Shown in pieces: positions 7,118-11,862 of a stretch of DNA of 11,862 nt. The DNA is taken from assembly GCA_016206875.1 (NCBI GenBank), contig JACQQR010000050.1:1-11862 (forward strand). The letters run 5' to 3'. Within the stretch, counting starts at the first letter, position 1; each line of letters begins with the position of its first letter. The notes below the pieces were generated by a model. The model worked only from the letters and a program-made list of their open reading frames with translations, was not told where the DNA came from and made no database searches. The position numbers were made by a program, and so were the translations under genes. The DNA comes from Candidatus Omnitrophota bacterium (GTDB lineage: Bacteria > Omnitrophota > Omnitrophia > Omnitrophales > JACROU01).

Positions 7118-7119
7118 CA
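7084..7119 (+). repeat. Hairpin/REP-like sequence across the purB stop codon
   Basis: GCTTCGC (7084-7090) and GCGAAGC (7102-7108) form a perfect 7-bp stem, followed by GAAGAATGACA. The GAATGACA end is the same terminus seen on the other palindromes in this window. Only one arm of the usual pair is present. It overlaps the last codons of purB and ends six bases before purC. Confidence 0.55.
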
Positions 7120-7124
7120 ATTCT

Positions 7125-7838
7125 ATGACCAAACTCAAACTGATCTACGAAGGCAAGGCCAAAAAAATTTTCGAAACAGACGATCCGGCGCTCTATATTC
7201 AAGAGTTCAAAGACGATGCCACGGCCTTTAACGCTTTGAAACGGGGAACGATTACGGGTAAAGGCGCGGTGAATAACAAAATTTCTTCGGTGCTTTTCCA
7301 ACATGTGGAAAAGGAAGGCATTCCGACTCACTTTGTAAAGCAGCTTTCCGACCGTGAAATGTTGATTCGAAAAGTCCAGATCATTCCGCTCGAAGTTACG
7401 GTGCGGAATATTACGGCAGGAGGGATGTCCAAACTTTTGGGCATTGAAGAGGGCATTCGCCTCAAAGAGCCGGTGTACGAAATCCATTACAAAAAAGATG
7501 CATTAGCCGATCCGCTTATTAACGAGGAGCACGCGCTGGCTTTGGGACTGGCCACACGGGCGGAGCTTGAAACCATCCGCCAATACGCACTGCGGGTAAA
7601 CGATTTTCTTCGTAAATTTTTCGAGAAACTCAATATTGATTTGGTCGATTTCAAGCTGGAGTTCGGCCGCGCGGGCGCACAGATCATTCTGGCCGATGAA
7701 ATTTCGCCCGACACCTGCCGCTTCTGGGAAAAAGGCACGGGACGTAAGCTCGATAAAGACCGTTTCCGCCGCGATTTAGGCGATGTGGAAAGCGCCTATC
7801 AAGAAATGCTCGAGAAAGTGACAGGGAAGTTGGGATGA
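7125..7838 (+). CDS. purC: SAICAR synthetase (phosphoribosylaminoimidazole-succinocarboxamide synthase)
   Basis: The 237-residue enzyme joins CAIR and aspartate with ATP to make SAICAR, the substrate of PurB next door. Recognised blocks are YEGKAKKIF (8-16) in the ATP-binding lobe, KGAVNNKIS (46-54), IPLEVTVRNITAGG (87-100), LVDFKLEFG (173-181) and LADEISPDTCRFW (189-201). ATG 7125 gives the standard N-terminus MTKLKLIYEG. An earlier in-frame ATG at 7026 would lie inside purB and is rejected. The ribosome-binding site is weak and falls in the repeat-like end of purB, so translational coupling is likely. It overlaps purS by four bases. Confidence 0.97.
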   Translation: MTKLKLIYEGKAKKIFETDDPALYIQEFKDDATAFNALKRGTITGKGAVNNKISSVLFQHVEKEGIPTHFVKQLSDREMLIRKVQIIPLEVTVRNITAGGMSKLLGIEEGIRLKEPVYEIHYKKDALADPLINEEHALALGLATRAELETIRQYALRVNDFLRKFFEKLNIDLVDFKLEFGRAGAQIILADEISPDTCRFWEKGTGRKLDKDRFRRDLGDVESAYQEMLEKVTGKLG

Positions 7839-8083
7839 AAACATTTAATGCCAAAATCAACGTAACGCTGAAAAAATCTGTTTTGGATCCGCAGGGGAAA
7901 ACTATTCTTGAAGCGCTGCATTCGCTTGGCTTCCAGGATGCTTCCGACGTTCGCGCCGGCAAACACTTTGAATTAACTCTGAATGCCAACAATGAAATCG
8001 ATGCACAGAACCGGGTAAAAGAAATGTGCGACAAACTTCTCGTAAATCCAGTGATTGAGCAGTATGAAATAAGTATTTCTTAG
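7835..8083 (+). CDS. purS: FGAM synthase subunit PurS
   Basis: The protein has 82 residues, the normal PurS size. PurS is a small structural subunit that bridges PurQ and PurL in the three-part phosphoribosylformylglycinamidine synthase. Recognisable features are the opening beta strand FNAKINVTLKKSVLDPQG (4-21), the following ILEALHSLGF helix, the VRAGKHFEL strand and a final NPVIEQYEI strand. The ATG lies in an ATGA overlap with the purC stop, implying coupled translation. PurQ would normally follow directly; here a 531-bp repeat cassette begins one base after the purS stop. Confidence 0.95.
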   Translation: MKTFNAKINVTLKKSVLDPQGKTILEALHSLGFQDASDVRAGKHFELTLNANNEIDAQNRVKEMCDKLLVNPVIEQYEISIS

Positions 8084-8084
8084 C

Positions 8085-8133
8085 GTGTCACTGCGGCCCC
8101 GGATCGTAGGCCGGGGTAAACTCCGGCCGGAAT
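8085..8133 (+). repeat. Outer inverted repeat, left
   Basis: It starts GTGTCACTGCGGCCCC and contains a CCCCGG/CCGGGG stem. It mirrors 8567-8615 with five mismatches in 49 bases. Downstream, GGGGTGACAC at 8162-8171 could close a wider REP pair on this side only. Confidence 0.9.
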
Positions 8134-8180
8134 CTTAATCCCTAAGACCCTAGCCTGCATTGGGGTGACACGTTTGCTAG

Positions 8181-8208
8181 GTGTCATTCCGGCGAAGGCC
8201 GGAATCTT
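8181..8208 (+). repeat. Inner inverted repeat, left
   Basis: The hairpin ATTCCGGC-GAAG-GCCGGAAT lies within a 28-base block that is the exact reverse complement of 8520-8547. It ends 13 bases before the GIY-YIG start codon, so it lies in that gene's leader. Confidence 0.95.
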
Positions 8209-8221
8209 AAGCTTTTGACAG

Positions 8222-8515
8222 ATGAAAGAATATTACCTTTATATTTTAGCCAGCAAGAAACACGGTGTCTTATATATTGGAGTGACTAATGATTTAATCA
8301 GAAGAGTTCAAGAGCACAGGGAAGGCAAAATAGCCGGATTTACAAAGAAATATTTTGTCAAAAAGTTAGTTTACTTTGAAAGCAGTAATTATATTGAAGA
8401 TGTAATCGAAGCTGAAAAAAGAATTAAATCTTGGAAGAGACAGTGGAAAGTGAACTTGATTGAGCAGGAGAATCCGGAGTGGAATGATTTGTATCACGGT
8501 TTGCTGGAAAATTAA
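8222..8515 (+). CDS. Small GIY-YIG nuclease domain protein
   Basis: The protein has 97 residues and is a single GIY-YIG domain of the small URI/YhbQ-like type. The motif pair is YYLYILAS (4-11) and LYIGVTNDLIRRVQEH (17-32), giving the YIG tyrosine and the catalytic-type Arg27/28. A probable metal-binding Glu lies in EAEKRIKSW (63-71), and the family ending NPEWNDLY is present (84-91). GIY-YIG domains cut DNA in homing endonucleases and UvrC; the role of free-standing small members is mostly unknown. The gene looks more AT-rich than the purine genes around it and lacks a clear ribosome-binding site. It is enclosed by nested inverted repeats, suggesting it belongs to a mobile or repeat-linked cassette and has no part in purine synthesis. 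Confidence 0.92.
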   Translation: MKEYYLYILASKKHGVLYIGVTNDLIRRVQEHREGKIAGFTKKYFVKKLVYFESSNYIEDVIEAEKRIKSWKRQWKVNLIEQENPEWNDLYHGLLEN

Positions 8516-8519
8516 AAAC

Positions 8520-8547
8520 AAGATTCCGGCCTTCGCCGGAATGACAC
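8520..8547 (+). repeat. Inner inverted repeat, right
   Basis: It is the exact reverse complement of 8181-8208 and forms the hairpin ATTCCGGC-CTTC-GCCGGAAT, ending GACAC. It begins four bases after the GIY-YIG stop codon. Confidence 0.95.
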
Positions 8548-8566
8548 ACAGCAAGCATGGGTTAAA

Positions 8567-8615
8567 ATTCCAGCCGGAGTTTACCCCGGCCTGCGAGTCG
8601 GGGCCGCAGTGATAC
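8567..8615 (+). repeat. Outer inverted repeat, right
   Basis: It mirrors 8085-8133 (44 of 49) and ends GCCGCAGTGATAC. Only 12 bases separate it from the purQ start, so the purQ ribosome-binding site TAGGGGA lies immediately after the cassette border. Confidence 0.9.
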
Positions 8616-8627
8616 GTAGGGGAAAAA

Positions 8628-9353
8628 ATGAAAGTCTCCGTAATCGTATTTCCCGGTTCTAATTGTGATTCGGACTGTTGGCATGTGATGCGCGATGTTA
8701 TGAAATGCGATGTGTCCTATGTCTGGCACAAAGATCATGATCTCAAAAATCCCGACCTGGTGATTTTGCCCGGCGGGTTTAGTTACGGAGATTATTTGCG
8801 TTGCGGGGCGATCGCACGGTTTTCACCGGTGATGAAAGAAGTGGTCGAGTACGCACGGCGTGACGGCAATGTGCTTGGGATTTGCAACGGTTTTCAGATT
8901 TTGCTCGAGGCCGGGCTTCTGCCGGGTGCGATGCTTCCGAATCGTTCACTTAAATTTGTCTGCAAACATGTTTGGCTTCGCACAGAAAACACCGGGTCTA
9001 CATTTACGAATCGCTTGAAGAATGGGCAGGTGCTGCGCATTCCGATTGCACACGGAGAAGGCAATTACACAGCTTCTCCCGACACACTCAAAGAGTTACA
9101 AGATCAAAACCGAATCGTGTTCCGCTACTCTTCGGAAAGCGGCCAAGTGGCTGACGAGTTTAATCCCAACGGGGCAGCCGAACACATCGCCGGCATCATG
9201 AATGAAAAGGGCAATGTGCTCGGAATGATGCCGCACCCGGAACGCGCTTCCGAAGACATTCTGGGATCAGACGACGGCCGAGCGATTTGGGAATCTCTAC
9301 TATCTTGTCATTCCCGCGAAAGCGGGAATCCAGCGACTTTCAGCCACCGATGA
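8628..9353 (+). CDS. purQ: FGAM synthase subunit PurQ (glutamine amidotransferase)
   Basis: The 241-residue protein is a class I glutamine amidotransferase that releases ammonia from glutamine for PurL in the PurS-PurQ-PurL complex. The N-terminus VSVIVFPGSNCDSDC (3-17) is typical. LPGGFSYGDYLRCGAIA (47-63) precedes the nucleophile Cys86 in GICNGFQ (84-90). The rest of the triad is His203 and Glu205 in MMPHPER (200-206). The family core ends near WESLL (221-225). The final residues SCHSRESGNPATFSHR (226-241) are translated from the REP doublet at 9306-9397, which also supplies the TGA stop, so the native stop has been lost. The start at ATG 8628 is preceded by TAGGGGA. Confidence 0.96.
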   Translation: MKVSVIVFPGSNCDSDCWHVMRDVMKCDVSYVWHKDHDLKNPDLVILPGGFSYGDYLRCGAIARFSPVMKEVVEYARRDGNVLGICNGFQILLEAGLLPGAMLPNRSLKFVCKHVWLRTENTGSTFTNRLKNGQVLRIPIAHGEGNYTASPDTLKELQDQNRIVFRYSSESGQVADEFNPNGAAEHIAGIMNEKGNVLGMMPHPERASEDILGSDDGRAIWESLLSCHSRESGNPATFSHR

Positions 9354-9397
9354 TGGAAAACAAAAGTCACTGGATTCCCGCTTTCGCGGGAATGACA
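9306..9397 (+). repeat. REP doublet, copy D, overlapping the purQ 3' end
   Basis: It has the same facing-arm layout as 3294-3376 and 11718-11804. The left arm is ATTCCCGC-GAAA-GCGGGAAT with TGTC before it and CCAGCGACTTT after; the right arm is AAGTCACTGG then ATTCCCGC-TTTC-GCGGGAAT and GACA. Its left half is read as the last purQ codons, and its right end lies 12 bases before purL. AAAGGG at the border probably contributes the purL ribosome-binding site. Confidence 0.92.
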
Positions 9398-9409
9398 AAG
9401 GGTTAGAGG

Positions 9410-11716
9410 ATGACTGAAACGAAACCAATTATGAAATATCATGAACCCGCGATCACTTCCGAACGTATCCGCGCACACGGCGTTACGTCCGAAGAGTACG
9501 AGCACATCAAAAAGATTTTGGGACGCGAGCCGAATTTTACCGAGCTGGGGATTTTTAGTGTGATGTGGTCGGAGCACTGCAGTTACAAAAATTCCCGCGC
9601 ACTCTTAAAAACTTTTCCCAAAGACGGGAAGGCCGTTATGGTCAAGGCGGGCGAGGAAAATGCCGGCTGTGTGGATATTGGCGACAATCTGGCTGTGGTA
9701 TTCAAAATGGAATCGCACAATCATCCTTCAGCCGTGGAACCTTTCCAAGGCGCAGCCACCGGCCTGGGCGGAATCCTGCGTGATATTTTCACGATGGGCG
9801 CCCGTCCAATTTTTAATCTCAATTCGCTCCGCTTTGGCAATCTCGACAGTCCTCAATCCAAGCATTTGTTGAAAGGCGTGGTGGCCGGTGTGGCGCATTA
9901 CGGCAATTGCATCGGCGTGCCTACCGTCGGCGGAGAAATTTATTTTGACTCATCGTATGAAGGAAATCCTCTGGTGAACGTAATGAGCGTCGGCATTTTA
10001 AAACATGAAGAGCTGGCTAAAGGCGCGGCCAAAGGAATCGGGAATCCCGTTTATTATGTGGGCGCGGACACAGGACGCGACGGGCTCGGGGGCGCCGCGT
10101 TTGCCTCTCGCGAGCTCACCGAGGAGTCTCAGGAAGACCGTCCCGCAGTGCAGGTGGGAGACCCCTTCAAAGAAAAATTATTGCTCGAGGCCTGTTTGGA
10201 AGTTATCAAATCGGGCGCTGTTGTCGGGATTCAAGACATGGGTGCGGCCGGGCTCACATGTTCTACGTGTGAAACCGCAAGTCGTGCGGGCACAGGCATT
10301 CAAATCGATTTAGATAAATTGCCGCAGCGCGAAACGGGCATGATTCCTTACGAAATGATGCTCTCCGAGTCGCAAGAGCGCATGCTCATCATCGCCCAAA
10401 AAGGGAAGGAAAAAATCGTAGAAGATATTTTTGAAAAATGGGATTTGCACGCGGTGAAATTGGGCGAGGTCACTGAAGGGCACCTGATGCGCGTGTACGA
10501 AGGCTCGCGATTAGTTGCAGAAATTCCCGCTAAAGCGCTGGCCGATGAAGGCCCGGTGTACATTCGCGAAGAGCGCGAGCCGGCTCATCTGAAAGAAACG
10601 CGGGCGTTTGACGTCAATTCGCTTCCTTGTCATTCCGCGCCCGCCTCAGCGGGTCCGCCGGGGCGGAAAGGCGCGAATGATAAGCTAAGCAATGACGTAC
10701 TGCTCAAACTTCTCGACGTGCCTTCGATTGCTTCCAAGGCGTGGATTTATGAGCAATATGATCACATGGTTCGCACCGACACGGTCTATTTGCCCGGCCG
10801 TCATGACGCTGCGTTGGTGCGCATTAAAGGAACGCGCCGCGCGCTGGCTGCTTCGAGCGATTGCAACGGGCTGTATTGTTATTTGGATCCGTACGAAGGA
10901 AGCAAAATTGCCGTGGCCGAGGCCGTGCGCAACGTTATTTGTACGGGCGCCGAGCCGCTGGGAATTACCGACTGCTTGAATTTCGGTAATCCCATGAAAC
11001 CGGAAGTGTACTGGACGTTTCATCAGGCAATCCGCGGCATTTCTGATGCCTGCCGCGCTTTTGGCATTCCCGTAACCGGCGGCAATGTCAGTTTTTACAA
11101 TGAAAACCCCGGAGGCGCAATTTATCCTACGCCTACGATTGGCGTAGTGGGTGTGTTGGACGATATTTCCCGCGCCGTGCCTATGTCATTTCAGCAAAAT
11201 CAGGATATAATATATCTTGTCGGCGAAACTTTCAGTGAGCTGGGCGGCTCGCAATATTTATTGGAAATGCACGGAATGCGCGCCGGAATCCCGCCTCGTT
11301 TAGACCTTAAAAAAGAAATGAGCCTTCACCAAGCAATGCTGAAGGCAAATAAAGAAAAATTGATGCGCTCTGTGCATGATCTTTCTGACGGCGGTCTGGC
11401 CGTAGCATTGGCTGAGTGCTGCATGAGTGAACCCGGGAAAAATACCGGCGCTCAAATTACTTCGCTCGGAAAAATGGGTGAGCAAAATGTGCGAACCGAC
11501 GCCGCCCTTTTTGGAGAAAGCCAATCGCGCGCCGTGATGAGTGTGGCGCCCGAAAATACAGCAAAGTTCGAAGAAGTGCTGAAACAATTTTCAGTGCCGT
11601 TTCAAAAAATCGGAGTGGTGGGCGGTGAGCGGCTCAAAATTGCTGATTTCGTTGATTTGAGTTTGGAAAAAGTGGAACAAGCATATCGAAACGCCATTCC
11701 GAAAAGGATGGCTTAG
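9410..11716 (+). CDS. purL: FGAM synthase large subunit PurL (small-form type)
   Basis: The 768-residue ATP-dependent subunit converts FGAR to FGAM using ammonia from PurQ, with PurS bridging. The two-lobed layout is clear. Lobe 1 has FSVMWSEHCSYKNSR (49-63) with the likely catalytic His56, FKMESHNHPSAVEPFQGAAT (98-117) for ATP/Mg binding, PTVGGEIYF (171-179), IQDMGAAGL and SESQERM (319-325). Lobe 2 has GAEPLGITDCLNFGNP (513-528), PVTGGNVSFYNE (554-565), VHDLSDGGLAVALAE (655-669) and FGESQSRAV (701-709). It is slightly long for the small form. The excess is CHSAPASAGPPGRKGANDK (407-425) between the lobes, translated from a REP copy at 10628-10682. ATG 9410 has GAGG directly before it and AAAGGG further up; ATG 9431 is a possible alternative. 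Confidence 0.97.
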   Translation: MTETKPIMKYHEPAITSERIRAHGVTSEEYEHIKKILGREPNFTELGIFSVMWSEHCSYKNSRALLKTFPKDGKAVMVKAGEENAGCVDIGDNLAVVFKMESHNHPSAVEPFQGAATGLGGILRDIFTMGARPIFNLNSLRFGNLDSPQSKHLLKGVVAGVAHYGNCIGVPTVGGEIYFDSSYEGNPLVNVMSVGILKHEELAKGAAKGIGNPVYYVGADTGRDGLGGAAFASRELTEESQEDRPAVQVGDPFKEKLLLEACLEVIKSGAVVGIQDMGAAGLTCSTCETASRAGTGIQIDLDKLPQRETGMIPYEMMLSESQERMLIIAQKGKEKIVEDIFEKWDLHAVKLGEVTEGHLMRVYEGSRLVAEIPAKALADEGPVYIREEREPAHLKETRAFDVNSLPCHSAPASAGPPGRKGANDKLSNDVLLKLLDVPSIASKAWIYEQYDHMVRTDTVYLPGRHDAALVRIKGTRRALAASSDCNGLYCYLDPYEGSKIAVAEAVRNVICTGAEPLGITDCLNFGNPMKPEVYWTFHQAIRGISDACRAFGIPVTGGNVSFYNENPGGAIYPTPTIGVVGVLDDISRAVPMSFQQNQDIIYLVGETFSELGGSQYLLEMHGMRAGIPPRLDLKKEMSLHQAMLKANKEKLMRSVHDLSDGGLAVALAECCMSEPGKNTGAQITSLGKMGEQNVRTDAALFGESQSRAVMSVAPENTAKFEEVLKQFSVPFQKIGVVGGERLKIADFVDLSLEKVEQAYRNAIPKRMA
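10628..10682 (+). repeat. REP palindrome inside purL, in frame
   Basis: The unit runs from TGTCATTCCGCGCCCGCC to GGCGCGAATGATA. Its first 26 bases are identical to the reverse complement of the intergenic REP at 4553-4596. The insert keeps the purL frame open and codes for a Ser/Ala/Gly/Pro-rich stretch between the two lobes. Confidence 0.9.
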
Positions 11717-11717
11717 T

Positions 11718-11804
11718 TGTCATTCCCGCGAAAGCGGGAATCTAGCGACTTTCGCATTGTATCAAAGCCCAAGTCACTGGACCCCCGCTTTCGCGGGGGT
11801 GACA
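11718..11804 (+). repeat. REP doublet, copy E, after purL
   Basis: It starts one base after the purL stop. The left arm is the ATTCCCGC/GCGGGAAT type followed by CTAGCGACTTT; the right arm is AAGTCACTGG followed by ACCCCCGC-TTTC-GCGGGGGT and GACA. The middle 20-odd bases are unrelated to those of copies A and D. It could act as a 3' stabilising hairpin for the purine transcript; no T-run is present. Confidence 0.92.
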
Positions 11805-11824
11805 GAGCAGCTACGGTCATGCAC
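11797..11824 (+). repeat. 28-bp dispersed repeat, copy 2
   Basis: It matches 1932-1959 at 26 of 28 positions and includes CAGCTACGGTCATGCAC. Its first eight bases are the end of the REP doublet's right arm, so the rest appears to be a flanking extension attached to some REP ends. Confidence 0.7.
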
Positions 11825-11839
11825 CTAGTATTTGTTTCA

Positions 11840-11862
11840 CCAGATACCAGATACCAGATACC
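11840..11862 (+). repeat. 7-bp tandem repeat running off the window
   Basis: CCAGATA is repeated three times and followed by CC at the window edge. The array probably continues; its full length and purpose cannot be seen. Confidence 0.8.

Larger units (their letters stand above)
8085..8615 (+). mobile_element. Candidate GIY-YIG cassette bounded by nested inverted repeats
   Basis: A single gene (8222-8515) lies within two nested inverted repeats. The outer pair is 8085-8133 and 8567-8615: both 49 bases, 44 matching after reverse complementing. The inner pair is 8181-8208 and 8520-8547: 28 bases, perfect. The cassette occupies nearly the whole purS-purQ gap, from one base after the purS stop to just before the purQ ribosome-binding site. 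Each inner repeat is itself a hairpin, ATTCCGGC/GCCGGAAT, with a TGTCA-type end like the other REPs here. No target-site duplication is obvious. Symmetry and position make insertion likely; mobility is an inference. Confidence 0.65.

Noticed and set aside
7026..7124. Longer start for purC at ATG 7026
   Set aside because: It lies wholly inside purB in another frame, and the standard PurC N-terminus begins at 7125.
8085..8615. Group I intron or intein explanation for the GIY-YIG gene
   Set aside because: The gene lies between two complete genes, not within one, and no intron core or splicing motifs are visible; inverted repeats border it instead.
9308..9577. 89-residue minus-strand frame containing CHSRESGNP
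   Set aside because: The familiar-looking peptide is simply REP DNA translated on the other strand; the rest overlaps the purL start.

Overview
This window reads like a piece of a bacterial chromosome of moderate GC that is rich in small palindromic repeats. The gene content suggests an uncultivated Gram-negative-like lineage. It combines a three-part FGAM synthase (purS, purQ, small purL), a secreted protein with a filamentous-haemagglutinin-like segment, GT4 glycosyltransferases, an AT3 acyltransferase, a tiny GIY-YIG nuclease, and many REP-like palindromes. This would fit Omnitrophota or a related PVC-side group. That placement is an inference from gene style, not a demonstrated match.

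Layout. Positions 1-130 hold the tail of an IS4-type transposase and a probable element end. Positions 190-1899 carry a candidate promoter and a GTG-started 542-aa secreted protein. Positions 1900-2163 hold a dense palindrome cluster (six GTGACWGTCAC units) whose first part could fold into a terminator-like hairpin. Two GT4-type glycosyltransferases follow (2164-3285 and 3430-4473), separated by a REP doublet. Next come a single REP, a tRNA-Glu(CTC), and, six bases after its CCA, a membrane acyltransferase. These three enzymes suggest surface polysaccharide synthesis and modification.

The second half is a purine biosynthesis run in one direction: purB, purC, purS, a GIY-YIG cassette, purQ, purL. 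PurS, PurQ and PurL together form FGAM synthase, and PurC and PurB act later in the same pathway. The purC/purS junction is a 4-base ATGA overlap. The purS/purQ junction is split by a 531-bp cassette in which a GIY-YIG nuclease gene lies inside two nested inverted repeats (outer 49 bp, 44/49 matching; inner 28 bp, perfect).

The most interesting theme is how the repeats interact with genes. Palindromes ending in TGTCA...TGACA sit at or across the 3' ends of most genes. One supplies the last residues and stop codon of PurQ, one probably supplies the PurB tail, and one lies in frame inside PurL as an extra linker of about 18 residues. The GIY-YIG cassette is bordered by the same type of palindrome. 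It is a candidate for a mobile or repeat-propagating unit, comparable in logic to REP/RAYT systems but with a GIY-YIG nuclease instead of a Y1 transposase. That mechanism is a hypothesis.
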